In this document: positions 1 through 11,165 of the stretch, in pieces | Layout: the number at the start of each line of letters is the position of its first letter | Position numbering within the stretch: the stretch's first letter is position 1 | Source of the DNA: Manis javanica | Taxonomy: Eukaryota > Chordata > Mammalia > Pholidota > Manidae | Length of the DNA: 64,000 nucleotides | Assembly: GCF_040802235.1 (NCBI RefSeq) | Contig: NC_133170.1 | Coordinates: forward strand, 43,719,501 to 43,783,500 | Reading direction: 5' to 3' | Made by a program: the position numbers and the translations under genes | Notes under the pieces: generated by a model | Told to the model about the DNA's origin: nothing | Databases searched by the model: none | The model's input: only the letters and a program-made list of their open reading frames with translations

Positions 1-520
1 GTCTGCCCTCCGCCAGTCCGAGTGGGTCAAAGGCAGGATGAAGGCGGCGGGCTCGGGCTTTCCGCTGGGGCCTAGGCCCGCCCTCCGGACCCCACCTGCC
101 GGAGCTGCCCCCACAGCCTCGGGATCCGGCCCTGCGTCCGCGGGCGCGCGGTCTGCGCCCGACCTCCGCCCTGCGCCTCCGCAGGCCCTGCCCGCGGCGC
201 CGCGCGCCAGGCGCTCCTCTGGAAGCGAGTCCCGGGGGACCGCGCACACCCGGCGCCCCGCCTCGGCCTGAGGGCCGCCCGGGGCGTCCTCTCCAGGCCG
301 GAGGGGCTGTTGGCCGAGGCCGCCGCAGTCACAGGCCCGCTTGCAGCGTCTTCCACCGCGGGCCTCACTCCTCAGAGGTACGCGCGGCCTCGCGGACTCA
401 GGCGGCGCTTCCACAGCGCCGACGCAGGTCCTCCCGGGGGCTCGGTGCGCAGCAGCCAGTATGGCTGCTACGTTGCTTCCCTGTCCGCCGAGTAGGCTCA
501 CAAGGCGGTGGGGCCGTAGG
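1..520. promoter_or_regulatory. CpG-island-like block, unit 1
   Basis: Very GC-rich sequence with many CG dinucleotides, several CCGCGG/GCGCGC-like runs and no stop codons for long stretches. It contrasts sharply with the AT-rich DNA that follows the minisatellite. Such blocks are often unmethylated promoters in mammals, but I see no TATA box or convincing first exon, only a weak donor-like site near 379. Open frames of 60-100 codons exist in several overlapping frames on both strands and are best explained by base composition. Confidence 0.6.
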
Positions 521-1388
521 GACCCCTGGGAGGAGAACAGCCCGCACCCCGTCTGAGGAGGCTGCGGGCGGCCGCGCCCCTGGGAAGACAACAGCCCGCA
601 CCCCGTCTGAGGAGGCTGCCGGCGGCCGCGTCCCTGGGAGAACAGCCCGCACCCCGTCTGAGGAGGCTGCCGGGGGTCGCGCCCCTGGGAGGAGAACAGC
701 CCGCACCCCGTCTGAGGAGGCTGCCGGGGGTCGCGCCCCTGGGAGGAGAACAGCCCGCACCCCGTCTGAGGAGGCTGCCGGGGGTCGCGCCCCTGGGAAG
801 ACAGCAGCCCGCACCCCGTCTGAGGAGGCTGCCGGCGGCCGCGTCCCTGGGATTACAGCCCGCACCCCGTCTGAGGAGGCTGCCGGCGGCCGCGTCCCTG
901 GGAGAACAGCCCGCACCCGGTCTGAGGAGGCTGCCGGGGGTCGCGCCCCTGGGAGGAGAACAGCCCGCACCCCGTCTGAGGAGGCTGCCGGGGGTCGCGC
1001 CCCTGGGAGGAGGAGAACAGCCCGCACCCCGTCTGAGGAGGCTGCCGGGGGTCGCGACAGCCCGCACCCGGTCTGAGGAGGCTGCCGGGGGTCGCGCCCC
1101 TGGGAGGAGAACAGCCCGCACCCCGTCTGAGGAGGCTGCCGGGGGTCGCGCCCCTGGGAGGAGAACAGCCCGCACCCCGTCTGAGGAGGCTGCCGGGGGT
1201 CGCGCCCCTGGGAGGAGAACAGCCCGCACCCCGTCTGAGGAGGCTGCCGGCGGCCGCGTCCCTGGGAGAACAGCCCGCACCCGGTCTGAGGAGGCTGCCG
1301 GGGGTCGCGCCCCTGGGAGGAGAACAGCCCGCACCCCGTCTGAGGAGGCTGCCGGCGGCCGCGCCTCTGGGAGAACAGCCCGCATCCC
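521..1388. repeat. GC-rich minisatellite, 17 repeats, unit 1
   Basis: Tandem repeat of a roughly 54-bp monomer containing CAGCCCGCACCCCGTCTGAG, then GGAGGCTGCC, a variable GGGGGTCGCG or GGCGGCCGCG (NotI-like) part and CCCTGGGAGGAGAA. Spacing between successive CAGCCCGCA motifs is mostly 51, 54 or 57 bp, all multiples of three. One monomer near 1030-1058 is truncated to about 39 bp. Several monomers carry the GGTCTGAG variant or a GATTACAGC variant. Because periods are multiples of three, both strands stay open over hundreds of codons; I do not take this as coding. Confidence 0.95.
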
Positions 1389-3199
1389 GCACCGTTTATT
1401 CCTTGAGAGATTATTAATTTGGTTCTAAATATTTAGGCCCACAAGTTGTTTTCCGATATAGATTTTTCTTATAGATGTCACAATTGCAAGTTTCCTAAGT
1501 CTTTTTCATTAATGGCATTCCATAGATTATAAACACATCTATTAATTAATAATATAAGTCCATTGAGTAAAATACATTGGATACAGTTTTGCCTCTAACT
1601 GTAGGTCAGTTACGTTTAAGTGTTGAACAACTTTGTATGTTATTGGCCCACCGTATGAGTAGTTAAAACACAACTGCATACTTAGGAAAAGAGATACTTT
1701 GGTTAGAGAACTTATCTAAAGACAGTTTCATTTATGTAGTTGAGTGTTCTGATTTCAAAGCAAAATCAACTTTGTGAAATTTATCTAATATTTTAATTAT
1801 TATTCAACCTGCTGATCATCTTTGACCAAACATTGTTTAAGAGCTGTTCAAGAAACTTAATCTAAGGTAATATATATAATAGCTAGAAATTTAAAATAGC
1901 TTAAAAATTCATTTTCAGAAGACTTATTTAAAAAATTATGACAAATGTACAGAATAGAAAAATGTGCCAATACTTTATTTTGTCGTTTATGTATTGACAT
2001 AGAAAATTATTTATGAAATAATCTGAAGACTGTTACAAAATTTTTTATAGAGCTATACGTTTTAAAAGTGATACAATCAAATCAACAAGGCTCCAGTACT
2101 TGCCATGATAGCAAAGAAATAAAAAGAGTATTATCAAATGAAAAAGAAAAAAGAAAGCATTATTTTGGCAGCTTATAGGTAATTATTGAGTTTTTTACAT
2201 AATTGATTGTCTCTGGGTATAATATAAAGAAGAGTAGGAGTTAAATGGGTAATAATTTGAAATGAATTAGTTTTAAACTTTGAGTAATAATTGTTACTGG
2301 AGCAATCACCAACGAGAATAAAATAACAGTGGATTAGTGACAACAGAAGTAAAATAAGTAAGTCACAGGGATAAAAAGTACAGAATAGAGAATTTAGTCA
2401 ATAACATTATAATAACTTTGTATGGTGACAGTAACTGTACTTATCCTGGTGAGCATTTCATAATGCATTTAATTGCAGAATCACTATGTTGTATGCCTGA
2501 CAACAACATAATATTGAAGGTCAACTGTCCTTCAATTTAAAAAAAGAAGAAAAAATATCTTTGCCACACACACAGAACAGAGTGACGGCAGTGCCTCTAG
2601 CCGGGAGCCTGCCTGGATCCACACCGTGGTGCAGGGGCCGCGGGCCTTTTCATCCTGGAGCCCATGTCCTCCCAGCGCCTCGCTGTTCTCTTCATCTAGC
2701 CAGGAGGGAAGGGAGCACTAGCCAAAGGGCCACCACTTCTTAAAACCTGGTCCCACAAGTGCAATATCCACGTTCCTTCAAAGGATCCTCATGTCCAAAG
2801 GTAACCTAGATACCCTTGGCCTGGGGAACTTGGTCCAGAGAGTGGGCAAGGCTCCCAGCGCTTCCCAGTGATGATGCTGTGTGACAGATGTCAGTCACAG
2901 CGTTCACAGGGGAGCGTCCATTGTCCCCACCACTCTCCAGTCCTCTTTGTATGACATTCAGGGAAACATACTATTATTTCATTGGACATCTGGCCATGTT
3001 TTGTGCATTTACCTCTTTTTTTCTGAATTATCATTCTCCTGCTACACCTTTCTTAAAAGGGGACTTACACTATTTTCGTTTTCCAATGTTCTTTTTATTG
3101 AAGGCAATATGGAAATCCAGATAAATTAAGCAGCTTGGTGCTTATTTAGTTAGTAACAATCCCATAACTAGAACCCATACACCAGCAATCCCATAACTA
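1389..3199. other. AT-rich gene-free segment, unit 1
   Basis: Strongly AT-rich DNA with stops in all frames up to about 2540, then moderately balanced sequence with short open frames only. A small imperfect palindrome (ATTGAAGG...CCTTCAAT) sits at about 2513-2536. I see no gene and assign no repeat family here. Confidence 0.6.
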
Positions 3200-3281
3200 G
3201 AATCAGATACAACTCGGTTGTGTATGGATGTTTGACTGCAGAGGGGTCGGCATCCTGTGTTATTTATTCAAGGGTCAACTG
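3200..3281 (-). mobile_element. Tigger-like DNA transposon end, unit 1
   Basis: The segment ends in ATTCAAGGGTCAACTG followed by TA, and carries an upstream GACTGCAGAGGGGTCGGC. Read on the other strand it begins CAGTTGACCCTTGAAT, the terminal inverted repeat typical of pogo/Tigger-type elements that duplicate TA. Only one end is recognisable and the other boundary is a guess. Confidence 0.5.
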
Positions 3282-4826
3282 TACTTAATAGCAGATCTAC
3301 AATGTATTGGAGAATAATAATAATAATAATGGTTCCTTTGGCAATTTGTCTTTGAAAGAAAAAATACTTTTAGTATCCCTGGGGCAACTACCTACAACTG
3401 CAGGGCCCTACAGAGTGAAAATTGTGAAGGAGTAGCTTACTTCAAAATACATATTCTTTGAATTATACATAATAAGGCTGTGGTGTAATGCAATAATACA
3501 AAATAGGTTTTCTTGTTTGGGTTCCTGGGAAGCAGCCTATATGATGGGGGTTAATATGCACACAGTTAATTAGGTGTTCTTGTAAACACCTCTGGAAGGG
3601 ACAGGCAGGAAGCAGTATTGGCAATGGGGAGAATTATGGCTGCAGCCCATACATATGAAGCCTCAGCTGCCCTTGCTGGGATTCTGTGGCTGCTGTGGCC
3701 CTGCAGAGCTCTCTCACACTGGTTGAGTGGGCTGGGTGTTCGCACCCTGTCAGTCACCCAGTGGGTGCTGGCCATTCCCGGGAGGAACACCAGGGTGGGC
3801 AAGGGACTTTTCTACCCCTGTATGTGAAGTAGGCTAATGTGGGGGCTGCCCAGGCAGCAGGTGTGCGTCATTCCTGAGCTGAGATCCGGGTGATGCATCA
3901 CATTTTCACTACAAAGTTTATGGGACAGTTTAGTTTCCCAGGGAAAGGGGACAGGAGGGGCAACCCAGATGGTTTTCTCTCAATCTTGAGATTGTTGATC
4001 CATTTATTCCACAGCCCAAACTCAAACAAGGCTCATTTTGGATAGACATAATAAAAAAAATTCTTCTGTTGAGAAGTCAATCATGTAATTATCCATTTCT
4101 GTTTCTTTGCACATTATTTCATTTCATAAAGGGCACGAGGAATAGTTTAATTTGGTCTCATTTTTTGAAACTTAATACACCTTTTTGGTGTACTCTGTCG
4201 ATGCACAAATTAATAGCTGGAGTAATATTTTGGCCGCTAGAAGAAAGATGCTTTAGAATAGCTCATTGTTCATTTGTGTCCCTTAGACTTGAGTCTCTAA
4301 GAGGAAAACAATGCGGAATAGTACATATCATTCAACAAAGATTTATTATGTTTCTTTTGCAGTTGAACCTAATTTATTGATCTTCGTGGTTTGCTCTATA
4401 TTTTTTAAATAGTCAAGTTATTGTTTTAAGCACAGTAAATGCAGTTGCTGTAAAGATTTATCAGTCTGTCATAGTGTTAACTGTACTTGTATGTGCAAGA
4501 AAATAGTCAAGTATTTATAATTGCCATTTAAAAGATTTGTAATATATTGTTTATATTTAGCACTATGGAACAGCCATAATGTATTCTATAAATCAAAGTT
4601 AGATAATTAATGTAACAGGTAATTAAAATTAATAACCATGAGGTGTTATTATTCAGTGTTGGCAAATCAAAGATTTAATATAAAACCATAGTGGTCTGTC
4701 TTTTCTAAATTCTTTTTTCCTAGTCTTAGAAAATAAAATTTGAATTATCTTCAGGTGTATGGCTTGCCCATTGAAATTTGCTGAAAAAACATTTCATTCC
4801 GTAGCACTGCTACTGTGAGATGGAAC

Positions 4827-4870
<44 letters not shown>

Positions 4871-5460
4871 CAGTTGACATTTGATCTCTTTTAAAGTGAA
4901 TAGCAGATCCGTTTTCAGAAATTCAGGGAGTGGTTGGATTTTATCATAACAGTTATGAGGAACATCCATGTGATTAACATATGAAAAAAACAACTGTGTG
5001 GAATATGGAGAACAGATTAAAGAAAGGGGGGAAATTACTACCAGGGTCAGGTCATGAGGACATTGCAACATTTAATTCCAGAGGATGGAGTGAGAAGAGT
5101 GGAATTGGGGTGAAGTATGTGGATCCAATAGTCAGTCAGCCATAAAGCAAGATTAAAAGGGAAGCGGAGTTGGAGGGAAAGAATATTATTTTAGTTCTCA
5201 TCAGGAACAATTCGGGAAGTGAATTATTTTTTTGTTTGCGAATTTTTTTTTCTCCTTTAAGATCCTAAGAAATGGAAAGGTCACTCATCACTTACCCAAA
5301 ACTTATTTCTAGGTCCTGCTCTAAAACTAGCTTATGTCCTTATGGCAGATCCTTGCTGCTTTTCAATGTATCACCTTAAAAATACCCAAAATACTCTTCC
5401 AGTTTCCTGCCCAACCACATTATGAAGAGGCCCAAGGAAATGGTGTCTATGAACAATATA
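3282..5460. other. Gene-free segment with AAT and TG tracts, unit 1
   Basis: Mostly AT-rich, with a more balanced part at about 3530-3960. It holds a short AAT run at about 3312-3331 and the TG tract annotated separately. Open frames here are short, lack splice or domain support, and are probably chance. Confidence 0.5.
4829..4867. repeat. (TG)n microsatellite, unit 1
   Basis: Uninterrupted TG dinucleotide repeat of 39 bases. It has exactly the same length in unit 2, which is unusual for a pure TG tract and supports very recent duplication or copying. Confidence 0.97.
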
Positions 5461-5951
5461 CAGGTTTCCCCGCTACCGGGAAGTACAGCATCACTGTAAA
5501 ATCTTTCATAAGCCAAAACAGCATAAAGTGAAGGAGCAATTACCATTCATTCATATGGAAAATTTTATGAATATTACCAGACCCCAAAAATAACCTCTGT
5601 TGGGCTTTTCTGGTACCTTTGGACACATTTTGCTAACTGATGCAAAAAAGAAGTTGAGATAAAGCGCATGATGCTCCGCAGACACAGCTCAAAGTCCTGG
5701 CAGCTTGATGCTGAGACACTGAGCCGAGTTCCTGGGAAGGAGCTGGCGGGCGCTCTCCAGGCTTGCGGCACATGCTGCCTCTGCAGCAGCTCAGTGCACA
5801 ACAAACACTGAATGCTATTTTCACTTTTCGCTGTTTTGTAAATGCAAAAGTCATCTTAGGATTTCTTTCGGTTAGCAAAAACAGGTACTAACGTAGGTCT
5901 TTTGTGAAAATGAAGTGGCATGCCAAAACTGTCAAAAAGCAGGGGTACCTG
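5461..5951. mobile_element. Non-autonomous Tc1/mariner-type DNA transposon, unit 1
   Basis: The element starts CAGGTTTCCCCGCTA and ends TAGCAGGGG-like sequence then TACCTG. Its two ends are imperfect inverted repeats (CAGGT...ACCTG) and both are flanked by TA, the usual target duplication of Tc1/mariner/Tigger elements. The 491-bp interior resembles a common old mammalian MITE-like element, with CATAAGCCAAAACAGCATAA near the left end. No transposase frame remains. Family name not certain. Confidence 0.65.
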
Positions 5952-8372
5952 TATATACCAAGTATAAAAATACAGATGGTTGCCATTTCTAGGACAGTAG
6001 AGCATTTATTAAAATAAGTAGGAATTTAAATTATATTCTGAAACCTTCCAAGGAGTACGGATTCCACAAGCTTAAGAATCCAATTGTAATCTTCCTCAGA
6101 AAACAGAATGTTCCTCATCGTGGCTCTCCCCTCTCCAGAGCTTTCCTCAGTGAAAAAGTGGTCACAGCTGATCAGCACTTTTGTTACAAGCACGTGTTGT
6201 GAAAATTGGTGATGACCAAGAGAAGATAAATATGGATACAAAGATTTGACAGACACCCATAGACTATGCATGACTAAATATGTTAAATATTGACCCAGCA
6301 GAAATGCAGCTACATTATAGACATATGAAATTACTAAATGTATATTCATCTTGATAACTCAGTATATGTCTATTTATATAGATTTAACTACAAGTGCATT
6401 TAAAATTGAGTTAAAAAAATAGAGTGGATTATGGTTGGTTGAAGACATTTGTATCACACTTATTCTTTCAAAAGCTAATTAGATTCTGTATGTTTTAACA
6501 TATGTACCTTGTGATTTGACAAAAGATTGTGAAAAAAATATAACAGGCATTGAATTTGGATGGCTGGGATTGGGAATTTTTTATATTTTAACATTAAAGA
6601 TGGTATAGAAAAATCTATGAAACCAAAATCAAGCAGTGATTTCTCACTGGCACATATTGTTAACAAAAGGCTTGATTTATAATTAGACATAGTTCACTGC
6701 AGTCTTGAAGTTAATACAGCCTATCAATACTTTATAGTATGATTCTATATTTATGTTTCAATAAAAAAGTCAATGGTATAGCTGAATAGGAAGTTTTAAA
6801 TAAGATTTTAAACTGTTTTTTTTACCTCTCTTTGGAGAATTACTAGACTAATACAGCTTGAACGGCTGATAATACTCTCAGAATGTGATTAATAGAAAAA
6901 GAAGTAGGAGACTACCCAACTAGTATTTGAGTCTGGGACACAGAGAGCAAAGAATTCAGAGAAGGCAGAAGTCACTGTCATTTTCTTACACATGGTATTC
7001 TGAAGACAAAAACACAAACCTTTAAAGCAAATTCATAAACAAGGTGAATCTCAGAAAATAAGCCTCCAAGTACACATAATATTCAGAATATATTTAATAT
7101 TTTAGAAAATTTTCTGGAAAAAAAGTAGAATGGCAGAGGAGAATCTGTTTCCTTAAAGGAAAAACAATAATATGATTAACTTAAGTTTTACTTTATTTTA
7201 ATTGAACCATGGATTCCTTTGGAGTATATACTCATTTTTCAGAATGGGGATAGAGGAAATTTTCAGATGGAGGAAACTTATGATGGTATAAATGATTGCA
7301 CAGGTACACATTTAACTCAGTTTGGTAATGTAACTGTGAAAACTCTTCTTTGAAGAGATTTAACTTTGAAGACACTGTTGTAAGGTTTTCAATAAAATCT
7401 CAAAAACTCTGGAACTCAAGAATGAATGAGACAATGTATCTGAAGATATTAGCTATATATATGCTGGTTAATGTGTATACAAGAAACAAGATGAAAACTA
7501 TTGTTAACAATTGCTTTCTTTGGGAAAAGATGCTGTCTTTTTTCTAACCTACTCATAAGTTTACTCAGCCTAAGACTCCCCTAATTTACAATTCTTCATG
7601 GGCAAGGTTGGCAGAACAACTGGCTTAATGCTGTGCTCTACTGGTCACGGGTGTTCCCTGCCCTTTACGCAATTCATTTTCCCAAGTCTGACTCTTGTTA
7701 TTTTAACAGTCAGCCCCAGTCTCTGCCTCTGTATCTCTCAAACTATACGCCAAAGAATTTGATCCAGCCTTTCTTCTGTATTATGGTGAAAGTTCTTCAA
7801 ATCAAGGGTCACGTATTTCTCCCTGCTAGATTTCCCCGGGAATCTTTTAAACCATTTTTGTATAGCAGGTATTTAAGGAAAATGAATTAATTCCCCGCCC
7901 CGCCACCGCCCCCCTCCAGTCCCTCATTCTGACTTTGATTCCTGGAGACAATGTTCACAGCTTTCTTTCATTTTTCTAATCTCCTTATGTCAAGAATATA
8001 ACGTGACCCCACCATGGTCTCTAATTCTGGCTTTAAGTGACTTTCTTCTTCAAATGTGACCTGACTTAATTTTAGTGTGTTTTAGGGCTCTTTCCTCAGC
8101 TAAATAATGTTCTGATCTGACACTCACCCCACCCCCACATCTCTGACTTGTTTCTCCAAGTCTGAGATGCTGGCTACTTTATGTGTAAAAGCCCTTTGCA
8201 ACTACGTAGGTATCAATGAATTTGCAACTTTGAATTTGTCATCAAAAGATTTTAAAACCCCTGTAGGCAAGTCAAGTAACAATCATCACCTTCATCCCCA
8301 CCGCCACCACGGTCATCTTCGTCCCAACCTCCAGCTACCATTTCTTTAACTCCAGCCTGAGCCAGTGGCTCA
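5952..8372. other. AT-rich gene-free segment, unit 1
   Basis: AT-rich DNA up to about 7560 and more balanced afterwards, with a short C-rich run at about 7893-7917. I see no gene. Open frames of 60-107 codons show no recognisable domain, splice context or codon bias. Confidence 0.5.
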
Positions 8373-8896
8373 TGTTACTGGTTTCCCGCTTGTTCTCAGT
8401 TCTCATCTTCCCTGAGGAAAGAATTCAGTCCAGAGACCAAGTAGTGAGTGGAATCAGCCAGGAGTTTAATAAGAAAAATGAAAGTACGCCTGGAAAGTGG
8501 TCCAAGCGCCCAACTCCCGAGGGTCTGAGTGCCCCGCATGGGTCTAGATGCGGGAATTTTATAGGGCTGTAACGTCTGCTCTCTAGGAGGCTCCACCCCT
8601 GACTCTCCAAGACTCTGCCCAGGGCTCGCGACCGTTTAACGGCTGCGTCCGAGGCTCCTTGGCAGTAAGTGGGCGGCTGCGCACGCGCCGCCGTTGGAGT
8701 TCTGAGGTCATGCGCATGCCCAATGTGGATGTTTTGTCCTCAAGGGCCGAGCGCCCAAAAGGAAGGTCATATCGTGGTCAATGTCCCGCCGCCCGTACCT
8801 TCATCTGCGCATGTCTGGCTAGTGTGGGCGAAGGGGCAGGATGCTCTGAGCACCCCGGGCTGTTTGTGTGGGTGGCTTCCATTTCCATATGCTCTT
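8373..8896 (-). mobile_element. Solo LTR-like endogenous retroviral relic, unit 1
   Basis: Read on the minus strand this has LTR anatomy: a GC-rich U3-like part with GCGCATGC motifs, a TATA box (CCTATAAAATTCCC, plus positions about 8555-8568), then a TTATTAAA polyadenylation-like signal near 8465-8472, and a U5-like end finishing in CCAGTAACA at plus 8373. GGCTCA before it and GGCTCG at 8897-8902 could be a diverged target duplication, but the far end lacks a clean TG, so that boundary is approximate. No retroviral gene is adjacent. Confidence 0.6.
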
Positions 8897-9209
8897 GGCT
8901 CGTATCTGTCTGCCAAATGGAACCCTATGGTAGACATTGTAAACACAATCACTATTTCTCATGAATCTTCAAAGTACACAAATAGAGAATATACAAGTCT
9001 CAGCATGTAAGTGGCAGATCCAAGGTCACATAAACTTATCTAGGACTCAGAGCCACATGAGTCTTAAAACCTATGCTTGTTGGTTCTATTTTATCATGAT
9101 GCTTAAATTCAGAACATAAGGAAAAGGGTATTTAGTCCTTCTACCTTTCTGGTCTACATTATGTCTGCCCTCGACAGTCTTAGAATACATGATAAGACAG
9201 AGGGGGAGG

Positions 9210-9413
<204 letters not shown>

Positions 9414-9927
9414 GAAGGAAGCAAAGGGAACAGAAGGGAAGACAATGAAAACAAGGAAGGGAAAAGTAGGGAAGGGGGGAAAAAAGGGAAAGAAAGAGAA
9501 GGGGGAGGGAAGGGAACGGATGGGAAGGGAAATGAGTCATAAACTTTTATCTTCCTGGCTTCTCGAAACATTGAAACAACTGGCATGCCAAGATCAACAA
9601 GTGGGAGAGGCAAAGAAACAGCTAGGTGAGCCTTCCGCTCTGGCAAGCACTTTGCATGACTCCATAGAAGCTCTAACGATTTCTGCCTCACGGGTATATT
9701 TTCCAATTTTGACAATATGATTGATGTACACCCGACCTACTTAGGTATGCATGTTTATGACACATAATCTCAGTGAAATCACAGAGAACTTTGCCATTTA
9801 TTCCGGCTCATGAAACACAAAGGTGTATATACATCCTTTCTTCTGCCTTGACTCCAGTGATCTTTTCTCCTGGGCTTTATCTTTGGGTTCAGTGAAAGAA
9901 ACTCATTCCTGTTTGATTTTCCCGGCG

Positions 9928-10760
9928 TTTTTTTTTTTTTTAATGTTTATTAAACTGAAAGGTATCCAATGTTATACTGAAAACAAAATTCATTCAAGAA
10001 ACGGTAACAAGTGTGCAGCAACAAAAAGACAACTCAGAATTAGTATATAAAAAAAATTGTGGATGAAGCAATGCAGTGTGAAAATTAACTCTTGCAAGCT
10101 AGAATCAATTTGGTACATTGAAACTAAAACCTTTGTCAACTTGTTATTTTTGTAACCAGGACATAAGAAAGCAAATTTATGGCAGGTGATCATCAAATTG
10201 GCCGTCCGGCCCCCGCCGCATCCCCACTCCGTCGCCTGCCGCCCCCTTCCACCGCTGACCTCCACTCCCTCCGGCCGCTGAGGCCGCCAATCTCCCTGCA
10301 GAATTACTCCCCTTCTCCTCCCCTGCCCACCCCTCCCCCCAAGGTATTCCCGAAGCCCTCATCAGTCCCAGGAACCATATTCCATTAATCAAACTTTTGG
10401 ACAGGGTTGGGTTTTTCCCCTTCGCTTTCCTAACTTGGTGTCTTCCATGCTTTAATTCTTTCTGCCCTGCCAGCACCTTCAGTGGCTTCTAAAATGAGGC
10501 TTGCTTTCAAGAGTGACAGTAAATTCTGAATCAGGGATCCCGAGCTCATGAGAATGACGGCTCTCCGCCTGAGTCCCGTCCACCTGTCCACCCTCTGCCA
10601 CAGCCTTTCCCTTTCCTCATGCTGCCACTGATGGCCCTCCTGCAGGTTCCCACCCATCCCAACTCGGGGGCAAAGAACACCGACCTTGGAATTTTCATCT
10701 TCCACATTCAGGGTGCACACATCAACAAAACATATCTGCATCAAATTAGGAGGGTGCATT
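9928..10760 (-). pseudogene. Processed retropseudogene of unidentified parent, unit 1
   Basis: Minus-strand copy of a spliced, polyadenylated transcript. A T run at 9928-9941 is the poly(A) tail; immediately inside it, plus TTTATT (9946-9951) gives AATAAA on the minus strand, at the right distance. The remaining 800 bp includes a minus-strand open frame from about 10759 to 10430 (109 codons, containing ICFVDVCTLNVEDENSKVG) and a long 3'-UTR-like part with a GC-rich stretch at 10200-10290. I do not recognise the parent gene. No clear target duplication was found and the 5' end is approximate. Confidence 0.55.
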
Positions 10761-10835
10761 TAGAAAACACTAGACAAAAAAAAAAAAAGAGAAAAGAGAA
10801 AACTCTAGAGAAAACACCATAATTTCTCTTTCTAG

Positions 10836-10962
10836 GAGATGACAGCACCTACCTTATAGGGTTCTTGTGAAGACTGATTGAAATAGTGCATGTAAAGCTT
10901 TTAGCAAAGTGCCTGTACACAGTAAGTACTCAATGAATGTTACTAATTTGATTATCATTAGG
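10836..10962 (-). mobile_element. MIR SINE fragment, unit 1
   Basis: Contains the hallmark MIR core in reverse orientation: ACCTACCTTATAGGGTT, then GTGCATGTAAAGC and GTAAGTACTCAATGAATGTTA. It is an ancient mammalian SINE that supports a mammalian source but not a lineage. Confidence 0.8.
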
Positions 10963-11034
10963 CAGGAAGGATCTTAGCATGACTATAGTTCATAAATGAG
11001 ATTACCTAACTGCAAGAGAGAGGATCAAAATACA

Positions 11035-11165
11035 ATATTCACATTTTTTGAGAAAACTGAGAAGAGAAGTGGCCTGTCCAAGAAACACAAGCTCAAAGGT
11101 AGAACTTGTATTGGCACTTGATTCCCCTGGCTCTCAGTTTAGAGCACTTTCTACACTTGTGTCTC
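11035..11165 (+). mobile_element. MIR-like SINE fragment, unit 1
   Basis: Diverged MIR 3' half: GAGAAAACTGAGAAGAGAAG, then a GGCCTGTCCAAGAAACACA segment and a CTCAGTTTAGAGCACTTTC segment, in the order expected for plus orientation. Confidence 0.55.

Noticed and set aside
38-271. 77-codon plus-strand frame in the CpG block (126 codons when upstream sequence is present, 30583-30963 and 61598-61978)
   Set aside because: Conserved between units only because the DNA is nearly identical; composition is Ala/Pro/Arg/Ser as expected from GC-rich DNA, with no domain.
521-1388. CRISPR-like array
   Set aside because: Monomers are directly tandem with no unique spacers, and the context is mammalian.
398-2000. 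Minus-strand open frames of 180-380 codons in the GC-rich minisatellites (also near 31090-32330 and 62105-62954) with a repeated Pro/Ala/Arg/Ser pattern
   Set aside because: Several overlapping frames are open at once, all explained by a 3n tandem repeat poor in stop codons. No start context, splice sites or domain; frames do not persist outside the repeat.
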